Assembly (NCBI GenBank): GCA_017555905.1
Contig: JAFZFP010000027.1
Location: forward strand, 1 to 64,000
From: Alistipes sp.
GTDB lineage: Bacteria; Bacteroidota; Bacteroidia; Bacteroidales; Rikenellaceae
DNA: 64,000 bases
Reading direction: 5' to 3'
The notes beneath the pieces were generated by a model that was not told where the DNA came from, made no database searches, and worked only from the letters and a program-made list of their open reading frames with translations. Shown here in pieces: positions 1-8,753 of this stretch (position 1 is its first letter; every line of letters begins with the position of its first letter). Both the position numbers and the translations under genes were made by a program.

Positions 1-87
<87 letters not shown>

Positions 88-91
88 TTCA

Positions 92-121
92 AGCCGAATC
101 CTTAGGGTTCGGCTTTTTTTT
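92..121 (+). terminator. rRNA operon terminator
   Basis: AGCCGAA (92-98) pairs with TTCGGCT (108-114) around a short loop that can add two C-G pairs, and is followed by eight T. It sits 5 bases after the 5S sequence. A second hairpin with the same stem sequence (184-204) lacks the T run. Confidence 0.85.
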
Positions 122-223
122 GTTGCTATGTGAATTGTGCGTTGAGTAGATGATTGGGGTGAGAAGGTGTTACGGAGGGAGTTTAGCCGAACCCTGGTTT
201 CGGCTTAAAGAGTCGGCCAAAGC

Positions 224-493
224 CGCCAGTTATATTTACAATCCTCCCCCGTTCCCCCTCCTTATGAAAAGGAGGGGGCAATATATTGTTGGAGCAGATC
301 GTAAGATTTGCTCCTTTTCTTTTTGCATATAGCGCCCCATCTATCGCACAAGACTCGCTCAGGAGCTTAGGCTGTAGCCCTGCTACTATCCTAATCACCC
401 TCGCTTCACTATGCGCGATATCTGAGACACTCTCTGCAAAAATTAAGAGGAGCAAGAGAGAGGGAGTTTGAGGTGATTAGGAAATTTAGAGTA
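224..493. repeat. 270-bp structured direct repeat, copy 1
   Basis: This copy starts CGCCAGTTATATTTACAAT and ends near GAAATTTAGAGT, and it is nearly identical to 539-808. It contains three foldable elements. The first is CCCCCTCCTT (254-263) facing a matching AAGGAGGGGG across ATGA. The second is GGAGCA facing TGCTCC (291-314). The third is a perfect 10-bp pair CCTAATCACC (390-399) and GGTGATTAGG (472-481). A minus-strand reading frame crosses both copies, but 4 of the 6 base differences I checked inside it change the amino acid, so I do not call it a gene. Together with 122-223 and 809-1159 this stretch holds no gene that I can support. Confidence 0.85.
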
Positions 494-538
494 ATTGTAG
501 AGTATAGGGAGATTAGGCATTCAGAGTAGGCCTTAATT

Positions 539-808
539 CGCCAGTTATATTTACAATACACCCCCGTTCCCCCTCCTTATGAAAAGGAGGGGAGTAATAT
601 ATTGTAGGAGCAGATCGTAAGATTTGCTCCTTTTCTTTTTGCATATAGCGCCCCACCTATCGCACAAGACTTGCTCAGGAGCTTAGGCTGTAGCCCTGCT
701 ACTATCCTAATCACCCTCGCTTCGCTATGCGCGATATCTGAGGCACTCTCTGCAAAAATCAAGAGGAGCAAGAGAGAGGGAGTTTGAGGTGATTAGGGAA
801 TTTAGAGT
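539..808. repeat. 270-bp structured direct repeat, copy 2
   Basis: This is the second copy of the 224-493 repeat in the same orientation, separated from it by 45 bases. It keeps the C-rich/G-rich hairpin (569-592) and the CCTAATCACC (706-715) / GGTGATTAGG (788-797) pair. There are no terminal inverted repeats and no visible target-site duplication, so a MITE-like origin is not shown. A local duplication of a regulatory or REP-like element is equally possible. Confidence 0.85.
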
Positions 809-1001
809 TTAGTGAGAATAGACTATGGTGGTTGTTGAGTGGTTGTAGGGTGTTGGAGTAGTTCGTGGATTTGGGGAGATGTTTGGGGATTTTGGTCTGT
901 ATGGTCTTAATTGGGTGTTAGTTTTATGCCATTCGTCGAAAAAAATAGACTACTCATCAACAATTAAACCAATTTTATGCCTCTCTTTGCTTTATATTCT
1001 A

Positions 1002-1009
1002 TATCTTTG
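1002..1009 (+). promoter_or_regulatory. Bacteroidota -7 box, starch-binding lipoprotein operon
   Basis: TATCTTTG matches the TAnnTTTG -7 element of the Bacteroidota primary sigma factor. It lies about 150 bases before the small peptide gene. No convincing -33 TTG lies at the right distance, so confidence is moderate. Confidence 0.4.
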
Positions 1010-1159
1010 TGCTACGATTTTGGAGTTAGGTGCGGGTTGTAACAGTTGATTAACGAAAGCAGTTACATCCACATCTACTATTATCGTACTACTATGTCTC
1101 ATAGGCAGAGTAGTAATAGTGCAGACGAAACACAGAAAAAACTTAAAAATACTAAAAAG

Positions 1160-1324
1160 ATGAGAATCGGAAAGACAATGAACGAGGGTTTGATGAACTC
1201 TCGTGGCTACGAGGCTCCAAGCATGGAGGTCGTAGAGATCAACGTTGAGCGAGGCTTCGAGCTTTCGTCGGGCTTCGAGTTAGGCAACGGCACCTCTTAT
1301 GATGAGGAGGATGTAAATTGGTAG
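1160..1324 (+). CDS. Small peptide upstream of starch-binding lipoprotein
   Basis: A 54-residue protein if the ATG at 1160 is used, or 48 residues from the in-frame ATG at 1178. The reading frame is open further upstream (to 1046), but that extension looks non-coding. The body begins with Asn/Arg/Tyr and 'EAPSMEVVEIN', followed by a Gly/Ser/Glu-rich acidic tail ending 'DEEDVNW'. Short proteins with a 'P-x-hydrophobic-EVVEI' core and a variable small-residue tail are common near surface lipoprotein genes in Bacteroidota; their role is unknown. It ends 32 bases before the lipoprotein start, which suggests co-transcription. No signal peptide is visible. Confidence 0.55.
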   Translation: MRIGKTMNEGLMNSRGYEAPSMEVVEINVERGFELSSGFELGNGTSYDEEDVNW

Positions 1325-1356
1325 TCCCATTATTAACCACTAAAAAGCAAAGGAAA

Positions 1357-3678
1357 ATGAAAAAGTTTTGGAATTTGATGGTTGCTGTGCTGGTTGTATT
1401 GGGCGCAGTGGCTTGTACTGAGAACATTGACAATGTTGATGGTGCTGTAGAGCAGGGTCTCTCGTTTAGAGCGACAATTAACCTCGATGAGACTCGTTCA
1501 GACGTAGTGTTTAACGAGGCTACAGAGAAGTGGAATACTGTATGGTCTGGCGACGAGACTTTGAATGTTCGTGTTGGCTGGAATAGCTATCAGTTTACTA
1601 ATAGCGAAGAGGACAAGGAGTTGTTCGTGTGCAAGACTGCTAATGCTAGCGATTTGGTTGGTAAGACTGTAGTCATCGACTTGATGCACGATGCTGATGG
1701 TACCACAATTGATAGTAAGGCTGGTAAGAGAGGTGGTAAGATCTCTGCATCGGTTAGCGAGTTCAACCCTGCTGAGGGCGTATCTCTTGAGGTGAAGAGC
1801 GCATTCTTCCGTTATTCTTCGGCTTATGAGGTGACTCTTGATGCGTCATCATATATTTTCTACTACAATGGTGGCAATAAGAACACTATAACCCTCCCTG
1901 CAGGTGACGATGTATGGGTAGCATTCAACCCATTGTCAGAAGTTACTTTGAGTTACTCAATTGATGGCACTAAGTGCAAGGAGATCACAATGGATTTCGT
2001 CTCAAAGAAGATCTACAACCTCGGTGAGTTGGGCCTCCCTTATGAGGTATCTGAGACTTGGGGTATCGCAGGTGAGTTCAATGGTTGGGCTGCAGGTACT
2101 CCAGCGCCATTGTATGTTGTTAATGAGTGGCTCGTAGCATACGGCCTCACTAACCTTAATGGTGGCTTCAAGTTCGTTCAGAACAAGGGCTGGGATAATG
2201 CAAAGGGTGGTGTCCCAGAGACTGCATCAGTTACTGGTGAGTGGCTCAGTTGTGGTGGCAACAACATCTCTACTGCTGATGCTGCTGCTTACGACGTATA
2301 CTTCGCTCCAGAGCGTGCTTTGTATTGCATCGTTGCTGCAGGTGCTGAGGTGCCAGAGATGCCTGAGGCTCCTGTATTCTCTGTAGGCATGGTAGGTTTC
2401 AATGGCAACTGGGATGCTGATGTTGATATGACATTGGAGGGTGACTACTACGTTATTAAGGGTCAGGTTGTAGCTGCGAACGATCAGTTCAAGATTCGTA
2501 TCAGCCACTCTTGGGATGAGAGTTATGGTATGCCAGGTGATGTTGAGCCACAGACTGTGAATGCAGATGCTATGTACTCACTTGTTCAGGGTGGTAAGAA
2601 TATGTCTGCTACGGCTGGTACATACGATATCTACTTCAACTATGTTGCTAAGGAGTTCTATCTCTTGACTCCAGGCACAACTCCAGAGGATTTGGCAATC
2701 CCACAGTACAAGATTTATGTGTACAACCACGAAACTAATTGGGCAAATATATATCTCTATACTTGGGATAGTAACGACACACACCCAACGGGCGCTTGGC
2801 CAGGTTCATTGAGTCACTCAACAGAGATCATCAACGGTTATGAGTATCTTGTTTGGACTATGCCACGTACAGCTACAGGTATGTCGTTGAATGCTATTTT
2901 GAACAACAACAGTGATTCACAGACTGCTGATTATGCAATTGGCACACTCTCAGCAGATGTATATCTCCGTCTCAACAAGGGCGTCTTGGAGTCAATCGAT
3001 GACAAGAATAACCCTGAGCCAGTTATCCCAATTGAGACATATAAGGTTTATGTTTACAAGTTCAATAATACTTGGACAACTCTTAACCTCTACTCTTGGG
3101 ATGCTCAGAGCCAGGCAACATATACTGGTGGTTGGCCAGGAACTAAGAATGCTCTCACAGAGGATATAAATGGCTACACATACTACGTATGGGAGATGCC
3201 TGCAACGGCAACAGGTAAGAATGTTAAGTTCATTATCAATAATGGTTCTTCACAGACCGGTGATAGTGATGCGTATGCTCTAACTTCTGACCTCTATTTA
3301 CGTCTCAATGGCGCAGCTATCCAACTCATAGAGGATAAGAACAATCCAGAGCCTACTGTTGAGCCACAGCCACGCAAGATATATGCAACTACAACTTTGA
3401 GTTGGACAAAGATGAACATCTATGCTTGGAATGGCGGTGTAAGCTTTACCTGGCCAGGTGTACAGATGGATACTGAGACTATCAACGAAACAAAGTATTA
3501 TGTATATACTTTTGATAAGAGCAACGATGGTGCAACCATTAACGTCATCTTCAACAATGGCTCTGCTCAGACTGTTGATATTACAAATGTAAAACTTGAC
3601 AAGGATCGTTTCTTCAGAGTGCTTACTACACAGTCAGGCGGTAAATATAAGTATGAGGAGATTGCTGATCCAAGATAA
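1357..3678 (+). CDS. SusE/SusF-like starch-binding outer-membrane lipoprotein with three CBM26-like domains
   Basis: A 773-residue surface lipoprotein. I chose the ATG at 1357 because it begins a clean lipoprotein signal (MKKFWNLMVAVLVVLGAVAC, with the Cys as lipid site). After an N-terminal region there are two SusE/F-type modules: one at about residues 232-320, with 'GIAGEFNGW' and 'FKFVQNKGW', and one at about 341-430, with 'GMVGFNGNW' and 'FKIRISHSW'. Three tandem CBM26-like repeats follow at about 449-535, 560-655 and 672-760, each with 'KIY..', an aromatic 'WPG' and 'NNG/NNN..QT'. The role inferred from these families is binding starch-like glucans at the cell surface. No susC, susD or amylase lies next to it, so the partner transporter is elsewhere or absent. 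It is followed by its own terminator. Confidence 0.88.
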   Translation: MKKFWNLMVAVLVVLGAVACTENIDNVDGAVEQGLSFRATINLDETRSDVVFNEATEKWNTVWSGDETLNVRVGWNSYQFTNSEEDKELFVCKTANASDLVGKTVVIDLMHDADGTTIDSKAGKRGGKISASVSEFNPAEGVSLEVKSAFFRYSSAYEVTLDASSYIFYYNGGNKNTITLPAGDDVWVAFNPLSEVTLSYSIDGTKCKEITMDFVSKKIYNLGELGLPYEVSETWGIAGEFNGWAAGTPAPLYVVNEWLVAYGLTNLNGGFKFVQNKGWDNAKGGVPETASVTGEWLSCGGNNISTADAAAYDVYFAPERALYCIVAAGAEVPEMPEAPVFSVGMVGFNGNWDADVDMTLEGDYYVIKGQVVAANDQFKIRISHSWDESYGMPGDVEPQTVNADAMYSLVQGGKNMSATAGTYDIYFNYVAKEFYLLTPGTTPEDLAIPQYKIYVYNHETNWANIYLYTWDSNDTHPTGAWPGSLSHSTEIINGYEYLVWTMPRTATGMSLNAILNNNSDSQTADYAIGTLSADVYLRLNKGVLESIDDKNNPEPVIPIETYKVYVYKFNNTWTTLNLYSWDAQSQATYTGGWPGTKNALTEDINGYTYYVWEMPATATGKNVKFIINNGSSQTGDSDAYALTSDLYLRLNGAAIQLIEDKNNPEPTVEPQPRKIYATTTLSWTKMNIYAWNGGVSFTWPGVQMDTETINETKYYVYTFDKSNDGATINVIFNNGSAQTVDITNVKLDKDRFFRVLTTQSGGKYKYEEIADPR

Positions 3679-3697
3679 TAGAGCAAAATAACTAACC

Positions 3698-3735
3698 AAA
3701 CTCTGCTCGATGAATTTTTGTCGGGCAGAGTTTTT
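3698..3735 (+). terminator. Terminator after starch-binding lipoprotein
   Basis: CTCTGCTCGA (3701-3710) pairs with TCGGGCAGAG (3721-3730), with one G-T pair, over a 10-base loop, followed by TTTTT. It lies 20 bases after the stop codon. Confidence 0.85.
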
Positions 3736-3858
3736 ATAAATCTTACGATTCAAAAGTAGAGAGAATCCTCTTCGGCACGAATTTAGCAAGAGGATAGGAG
3801 TGGTCAAAGAGAAGAGCAGTGCCAAGGACAGTGATGTCTGAGGGGCTGGGTGTGAACT

Positions 3859-4386
3859 ATGGAGCAGAGGGACCAGAGACAGTGGTATGCTATACGCACC
3901 TTCCACAATAAGGCTACGACGGTTTGTCGTATTGCCGAGCGTGAAGAGGTGGAGTGGTATACCCCCATTCGTGAGGAGGAACTCCTTGAGGATGGTGAGG
4001 TGGTCGTTCGCCATAGGCCACTTATGCCATCACTACTCTTTCTGAAAGCCACCGAGGGTTTTATAGCACGCCTCAGAGTCGAGACCCAGGACAACATATT
4101 GCCCTACTGCGAGCCAGGAACGGCAAAGCCAATGCCCATTGCCGAGCAAGAGATGGAGTTGTTCCGTTTCGTGGCAACGACGGCAGCGCGAAGTATTGAG
4201 CCTGTAGACGAGAAGTTGCTCAAGCAGGGCTCACGTGTGAGAATCACGGGAGGAGTGTTCGAGGGCAAGGAGGGCTATATAGCACGTATAAGGGGCGATA
4301 GACGCTTTGTGGTAAGCATAAAGGGTGTGGCAGCGATAGCGACAACCTACATACCGAAGCAGTTTATAACTCCCATTGAAGAATAG
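3859..4386 (+). CDS. UpxY-family transcription antiterminator (NusG-like)
   Basis: A 175-residue NusG paralogue. Residues 8-105 form the NusG N-terminal domain ('QWYAIRTFHNKA' and 'RPLMPSLLFLKA'). Residues 123-165 form a KOW domain ('GSRVRITGGVFEGKEGY'). In Bacteroidota, UpxY proteins bind RNA polymerase at the 5' leader of a capsule or exopolysaccharide operon and allow it to be read through. Here the next gene (24 bases on) is a WecA-like initiating transferase, the usual second gene of such loci. No glycosyltransferases follow, which is unusual. The upstream stretch 3736-3858 would be its leader; I see no clear terminator in it. Confidence 0.88.
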   Translation: MEQRDQRQWYAIRTFHNKATTVCRIAEREEVEWYTPIREEELLEDGEVVVRHRPLMPSLLFLKATEGFIARLRVETQDNILPYCEPGTAKPMPIAEQEMELFRFVATTAARSIEPVDEKLLKQGSRVRITGGVFEGKEGYIARIRGDRRFVVSIKGVAAIATTYIPKQFITPIEE

Positions 4387-4410
4387 TTTTGTACAACCAA
4401 AGAGCAACCT

Positions 4411-5574
4411 ATGATAGTAAATATCTTGATAGCCATATTCTCGGCGATGATTGCCGTAGCGTGGATTCACCCACGTTTGGTCGCTATTGCTATTAAGAAG
4501 AATATTGTGGATTCGCCCGACGAGCGCAAGTTACAGCGTGTTCCTGTGCCTGTCCTCGGAGGTGTGGCGGTATTCTTTGGTATCGTATTAGGCATAACAC
4601 TCACGAGTAGTCTCATCGACTGTATGTCGCTGATGTCGATAGTTGCGGCGATGATGATTATGCTCTATGCTGGCACGATGGACGATATGATAGACCTCCC
4701 AGCAATGCAACGCTTGGCGGTGGAGATAGGTGTTGTCGTTCTACTCATCTTCTCGACACATCAGTCGATAAACGACTTCCACGGCCTTTGGGATACCTAT
4801 TGGTTTGGTCCTACGATTGCTGTGCCACTGACGATATTTGCTACCGTGGGTATTATAAATGCCATAAATCTCATAGATGGTGTCAATGGCCTCTCGTCGG
4901 GCTATTGTATTATGTCTTGCCTAATCTTTGGTACGCTGTTCTATCTCTCCAACGACCTGCCAATGCTTATGTTGGCTGCGGTATCGTTGGGTTCGCTCCT
5001 GCCATTCTTCTTCCATAATGTCTTTGGCGAGAAGTCGAAGATGTTTATTGGCGACGGAGGCACTCTCGTTATGGGCGTTGTGATGTCTACCTTTGTGGTG
5101 AATATCCTCGCGTCGGGAAGTGCTGTGGCAGACTATGTGACCCCTTCGTTTGGCCTTATCCCCTTTGTCTTGGCGGTGATGTCTGTGCCTGTCATCGACA
5201 CTATTAGAGTGATGGCTTCCCGTATGTTTAATGGACGCTCGCCATTCTCGCCCGACAAGACACATATACACCACCTATTCATCGAACTTGGCTTCTCGCA
5301 TAGCGGAACTACCATCGCCATCCTCAGCATCAATGGTTTGATTATCGTAGCACAACTGGTGGCGTGGTATGTAGGTTGCTCAATAGATGTGCAACTATAT
5401 GTTGTCATAGCCCTTGGTGCGGTAATAGATTATGGTATGAACTACATCGTAAATCGTCTCTCGGCAGATAATGTCGTTAAGCGTGCAATGGTGGCCATTG
5501 GCCGTGCTACACATTTCGAGGATAACACCACCTTCCGCTTATTGCGTAAATTTGTAGATAGAAGCGTGCGCTAA
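4411..5574 (+). CDS. WecA/TagO-like undecaprenyl-phosphate sugar-1-phosphate transferase
   Basis: A 387-residue polytopic membrane enzyme of the MraY/WecA family, which moves a HexNAc-1-phosphate from a UDP-sugar to undecaprenyl phosphate and so starts a lipid-linked glycan. Family landmarks are present: 'VPVPVLGG' (44-51), Asp pair D91-D92, 'NAINLIDGVNG' (150-160), 'MFIGDGGTL' (211-219) and the His-rich cytosolic loop 'DKTHIHH' (282-288). About ten hydrophobic segments can be seen. Its placement after UpxY suggests an exopolysaccharide locus, though nothing else of one is present. The exact sugar cannot be told from sequence. Confidence 0.87.
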   Translation: MIVNILIAIFSAMIAVAWIHPRLVAIAIKKNIVDSPDERKLQRVPVPVLGGVAVFFGIVLGITLTSSLIDCMSLMSIVAAMMIMLYAGTMDDMIDLPAMQRLAVEIGVVVLLIFSTHQSINDFHGLWDTYWFGPTIAVPLTIFATVGIINAINLIDGVNGLSSGYCIMSCLIFGTLFYLSNDLPMLMLAAVSLGSLLPFFFHNVFGEKSKMFIGDGGTLVMGVVMSTFVVNILASGSAVADYVTPSFGLIPFVLAVMSVPVIDTIRVMASRMFNGRSPFSPDKTHIHHLFIELGFSHSGTTIAILSINGLIIVAQLVAWYVGCSIDVQLYVVIALGAVIDYGMNYIVNRLSADNVVKRAMVAIGRATHFEDNTTFRLLRKFVDRSVR

Positions 5575-5643
5575 ATCGGGCGTAGGTGCTTATGGTGATA
5601 CCTATACTCTCTGCTTGGAATCGCCAAAATCACGCAAATCATA

Positions 5644-6510
5644 ATGTACGATTACCGAGTATCAACCACCTGTCGCTGGGCGGTTATCATCGTTGTAGAT
5701 TGTTCGCTCTCGATGCAACAAACTATGGTGCTAAACCGTACGCCAATGCGCAAGATTGATGCTGCGACAATCATTGTAAATAATATTATCGACGAACTTG
5801 TGGCTCGTTCCACACGTTACTGCACGGTGCGTAACTACTTCGATATTGCCGTATTGGGCTATTCGGGTAGTGGCACGCTCTCCCTCCTTCCCGACCCATC
5901 CCACGATTTAGTCTCGGTGACAACACTGGCCGAGCAACGCCCTCAGCCCGAGCAGATATATATCAAGCGCAGTGTCGAGGGTAGCGATGAGTTGGTAGAT
6001 GTCCCATTTATACTATATCCTTGGGTTCGATTGACAGCATCGGGTCTCTCGCCTATGTACGATGCTCTGCAACGAGCAAAACTCCTTGCCGAGGAGTGGT
6101 GTAAGAATAATAGGCGAAACCGTTGCATCCCGCCAACGATATTTCACATTACGGATGGTGGGTGTAGTGATGCTACGGACTTAGATCTGTTGGACCTCTC
6201 GCGAGAAATACATAAATTGCGTATCGGAAGCGAGAATGTCATTCTATATAATACTCATCTTATCAGCGACGACGACACACTCCCTTGCGAATACCATCTA
6301 CCACGCAAGGACTACTTCTATAGCCATAATCCCGAAAGTACTATGCTGTTCAATATGTCGAGCATAATGCCTGGCTATATGAATGCCTATGTGAATTACT
6401 ATCTATGTAGGGAGGAGAGTGGTGTGCGTCGTGCCTTCTCGGTAAATACCAATCCGACACATATAATATCGGCCATAAACATAGGCTCGGTAAACCACAC
6501 TGTTTACTAA
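5644..6510 (+). CDS. von Willebrand factor A domain protein
   Basis: A 288-residue cytoplasmic protein with no signal peptide. The metal-ion-dependent adhesion site can be read directly: D19-C-S21-L-S23 after a hydrophobic strand ('AVIIVVDCSLSM'), a Ser/Thr-rich 'TASGLSPMYDAL' (131-142) and 'HITDGG' with D171. The fold is close to TerY-type vWA proteins ('PMYDAL' corresponds to the usual 'PMGEAL'). It lies 25 bases before a gene for a kinase-like/WG-repeat protein, so the two probably form a unit. In Ter-type stress systems, vWA proteins sit beside kinases and PP2C phosphatases; here no phosphatase is present. The C-terminal third (about 200-288) is not recognised. Confidence 0.78.
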   Translation: MYDYRVSTTCRWAVIIVVDCSLSMQQTMVLNRTPMRKIDAATIIVNNIIDELVARSTRYCTVRNYFDIAVLGYSGSGTLSLLPDPSHDLVSVTTLAEQRPQPEQIYIKRSVEGSDELVDVPFILYPWVRLTASGLSPMYDALQRAKLLAEEWCKNNRRNRCIPPTIFHITDGGCSDATDLDLLDLSREIHKLRIGSENVILYNTHLISDDDTLPCEYHLPRKDYFYSHNPESTMLFNMSSIMPGYMNAYVNYYLCREESGVRRAFSVNTNPTHIISAINIGSVNHTVY

Positions 6511-6534
6511 TAGATAAATCCACCTCTTGTTGTT

Positions 6535-7482
6535 ATGGTTACTTTGAGTATCTGCAATTTCTACAATTTTAGAGATGGCGTAAGGCGTCCCGACTTGTGG
6601 ATTAGTGGAATCAGGGATATAGTTTTCGATTTAGAGACCTTGAGGTGCAACTCCTTCTATGCCGAGTGTGAGGCTATGATGGAGGGTCGTAAATATCTGG
6701 TGTATGCACCACTATCGATGGATGCCATACGCAAGGCTATGTTTGCCGAGGAGTTGCTTAAGCCGAGCGGTACGGCGATATGCGACTTTAGACTAAGGGA
6801 TAATGCCCTGTCGCTGAATAGTTGTATGTTGGGCTCGTGCGCCCTAATCGTTGAGTATATGCCCGAGGGTACGCCCCTTACAGAGGCCCTCCATACCCAT
6901 TCGGCAGAGCATCTGTTGGAGGGACTCAACGAACTTAAGGCCCGTCTTAAGCAGTATAACTTGGCCCTGCCAAACCTCTCTGCGGATAATATCATTGTCG
7001 ATGCTCACCATAAGTGGCACCCTATACGTTGCAGTTTTGTTGTGTCGGGCTGGAGGAAGAATATCAAAACCTTTAAGATACTTACAGACCTTATCAACGA
7101 TACCGCGATGAGCGATAAGGGACTCTTCTCAGAGCCGATGCACAAATATACCGCCACGATAAGCGCGTCGCCCTATGCCTTCAACCGCTTTCCGCTCTGT
7201 AACAACCGTAGGCGCTTCATCACCGAGCGCGGTGTAGGCTTTGTGGATAATAGGGGTATCGTTATTGTGCCAGATATCTATCGTAGTGCCAAGGACTTTG
7301 TCGAAGAGCGTGCTATAGTTACGAGTCACGCAGGCCTTGAGGGTATCATCAACAAGCAGGGTGTGGTGATGGTACCGATAGAGTACGACCGTGTAGAGTT
7401 TGATGTCGAGAGTGGTGTAACAAAGGCCTATAAGGGTCTTGAGTGCCACACATACGACTATATGGGAAATAGAATATCCTAA
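6535..7482 (+). CDS. Kinase-like protein with C-terminal WG repeats
   Basis: A 315-residue cytoplasmic protein in two parts. Residues about 20-190 resemble a reduced protein-kinase fold: a hinge-like 'IVEYMPEGTPL' (105-115) and a loop 'LPNLSADNIIVD' (145-156) that has the form of a kinase catalytic loop but lacks the HRD aspartate. There is no clear glycine loop and no DFG, so it is probably a pseudokinase. Residues about 232-300 are two to three WG-type beta repeats ('GVGFVDNRGIVIVP', 'LEGIINKQGVVMVP'). It follows the vWA gene by 24 bases. The kinase resemblance is my inference; the WG repeats are clearer. Its substrate and role are unknown. Confidence 0.62.
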   Translation: MVTLSICNFYNFRDGVRRPDLWISGIRDIVFDLETLRCNSFYAECEAMMEGRKYLVYAPLSMDAIRKAMFAEELLKPSGTAICDFRLRDNALSLNSCMLGSCALIVEYMPEGTPLTEALHTHSAEHLLEGLNELKARLKQYNLALPNLSADNIIVDAHHKWHPIRCSFVVSGWRKNIKTFKILTDLINDTAMSDKGLFSEPMHKYTATISASPYAFNRFPLCNNRRRFITERGVGFVDNRGIVIVPDIYRSAKDFVEERAIVTSHAGLEGIINKQGVVMVPIEYDRVEFDVESGVTKAYKGLECHTYDYMGNRIS

Positions 7483-7511
7483 CCCTTTGAGCCTGAGGAA
7501 GGGTGCCACTG

Positions 7512-8720
7512 CTAACGCAGACGGTGCTTATGGAAGTGAGGTGTTACCACGCGCTCGAAGAAGATGAGGGCGATGAGCAGTAGCACCGCACCCAAAATGT
7601 AGCAAGTGGTGTAACCATCCGTTGAAATTGCTCCTCCTAACAACATACCGCCACCAATACCTACGTCCCAGCCGGTGAGGTAGGTAGCATTTGCTGTGGC
7701 ACGTCGTGAGTTAGGTGCGAGGTTGATAAATAGGGTGTTATAGGCGGGGAAGAGTGTGCCGTAGCCGTAACCAAAGAGTAGGGCGGTGAGGAAGTAGGCG
7801 ATATATCCTGCCGTAATGCTTGCCCCTGCAATGGTGGAGAGGAGAGCCTCGCCCACAGCACCAAAGATGGCTATGCCAATACCCGTACGTATTGTTTGAG
7901 TTACGAAGCCTTGGTCCACGCGCTTTCCAGAGTGTAGGCGCGAGATGATGAGGCCTCCAGCCATCACCGTAAAGAAGAGTCCTGCGTTGTGGGTTATGCC
8001 CGACTCCTTGGCATATAGGGCCATATAACTTGTTGTCATGCCATAGGGGATAGCCATAAGCAGGAAGGCGATGCAAGCACGAATACCCTCCTTGAGGAAG
8101 AATCTGTCGGCCGAGAGTTTGAACTCCACCTTCTCGGTGGTTATCCTCTTGGTGGTGCGTACCAACGAGCCTAAGAGAAGTCCTACAGCACCTGTGATGA
8201 GCGAGGTGAGGAAGAGGAGGTTGTAGTTGCCTGATGATATAACAAAGAGGCCTGTCATAGGGCCAAATGCCATAGCGAGATTATTTGTAACGCCGTAGTA
8301 GCCAAGGCCTTCGCCACGACGTGATGACGGCATAACGTCGATTACAAGGGTGTTTCCTGCGGTAGTAAGCATTCCGAAACTAAGGCCGTGGAAGATGCGC
8401 AAGAGAATGAACAGAGCAAGGGTCTTGGTGATGAAGAAGTAGCCAAAGAAGGAGGCCACGAAGGCCGCATAGGCTATGATATATACGCTCTTGCGAGGAA
8501 ATGTGTCGGCAACGAAGCCCGTGAGAGGTCGCACGCAAAGCACAGCGATAACGTAGCACGAGAGGACTACGCCTATGAGGGCCTGGCTTATGCCAAAGGT
8601 ATCCTTGAGGTAGAGCGGAAGTGTCGGTACAAGGATAAAGAACGAGAACGACATAAGGAATGCCGCGAGGCATACCAATATATAGTTGCGACTCAAAAGT
8701 CTATCTTTAACCTCTTCCAT
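7512..8720 (-). CDS. MFS transporter
   Basis: A 402-residue inner-membrane carrier with twelve hydrophobic segments. It carries motif A of the major facilitator superfamily at the TM2-TM3 loop (G68-F-V-A-D72, then R76-K77) and 'SSRRGEGLG' (132-140) in the TM4-TM5 region. The family is the proton-driven drug/metabolite exporter type; the substrate cannot be inferred. It is convergent with the WG-repeat gene (29 bases between stops). It starts 33 bases after the end of the amidohydrolase gene on the same strand, so it may be the last gene of that block. Confidence 0.85.
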   Translation of the reverse strand: MEEVKDRLLSRNYILVCLAAFLMSFSFFILVPTLPLYLKDTFGISQALIGVVLSCYVIAVLCVRPLTGFVADTFPRKSVYIIAYAAFVASFFGYFFITKTLALFILLRIFHGLSFGMLTTAGNTLVIDVMPSSRRGEGLGYYGVTNNLAMAFGPMTGLFVISSGNYNLLFLTSLITGAVGLLLGSLVRTTKRITTEKVEFKLSADRFFLKEGIRACIAFLLMAIPYGMTTSYMALYAKESGITHNAGLFFTVMAGGLIISRLHSGKRVDQGFVTQTIRTGIGIAIFGAVGEALLSTIAGASITAGYIAYFLTALLFGYGYGTLFPAYNTLFINLAPNSRRATANATYLTGWDVGIGGGMLLGGAISTDGYTTCYILGAVLLLIALIFFERVVTPHFHKHRLR

Positions 8721-8753
8721 AGTATTGATTATTAGTTGATTATATATCTTAAG

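Noticed and set aside
183..771. Minus-strand open frames (183-455, 577-771) with shared sequence in the two repeat copies
   Set aside because: The frames end at different places and 4 of the 6 base differences I checked between copies change the amino acid, so coding is not supported. They follow from the duplicated repeat.
7481..7505. ACCCTT/AAGGGT pair between convergent genes
   Set aside because: The stem is short and no T run follows on either strand.
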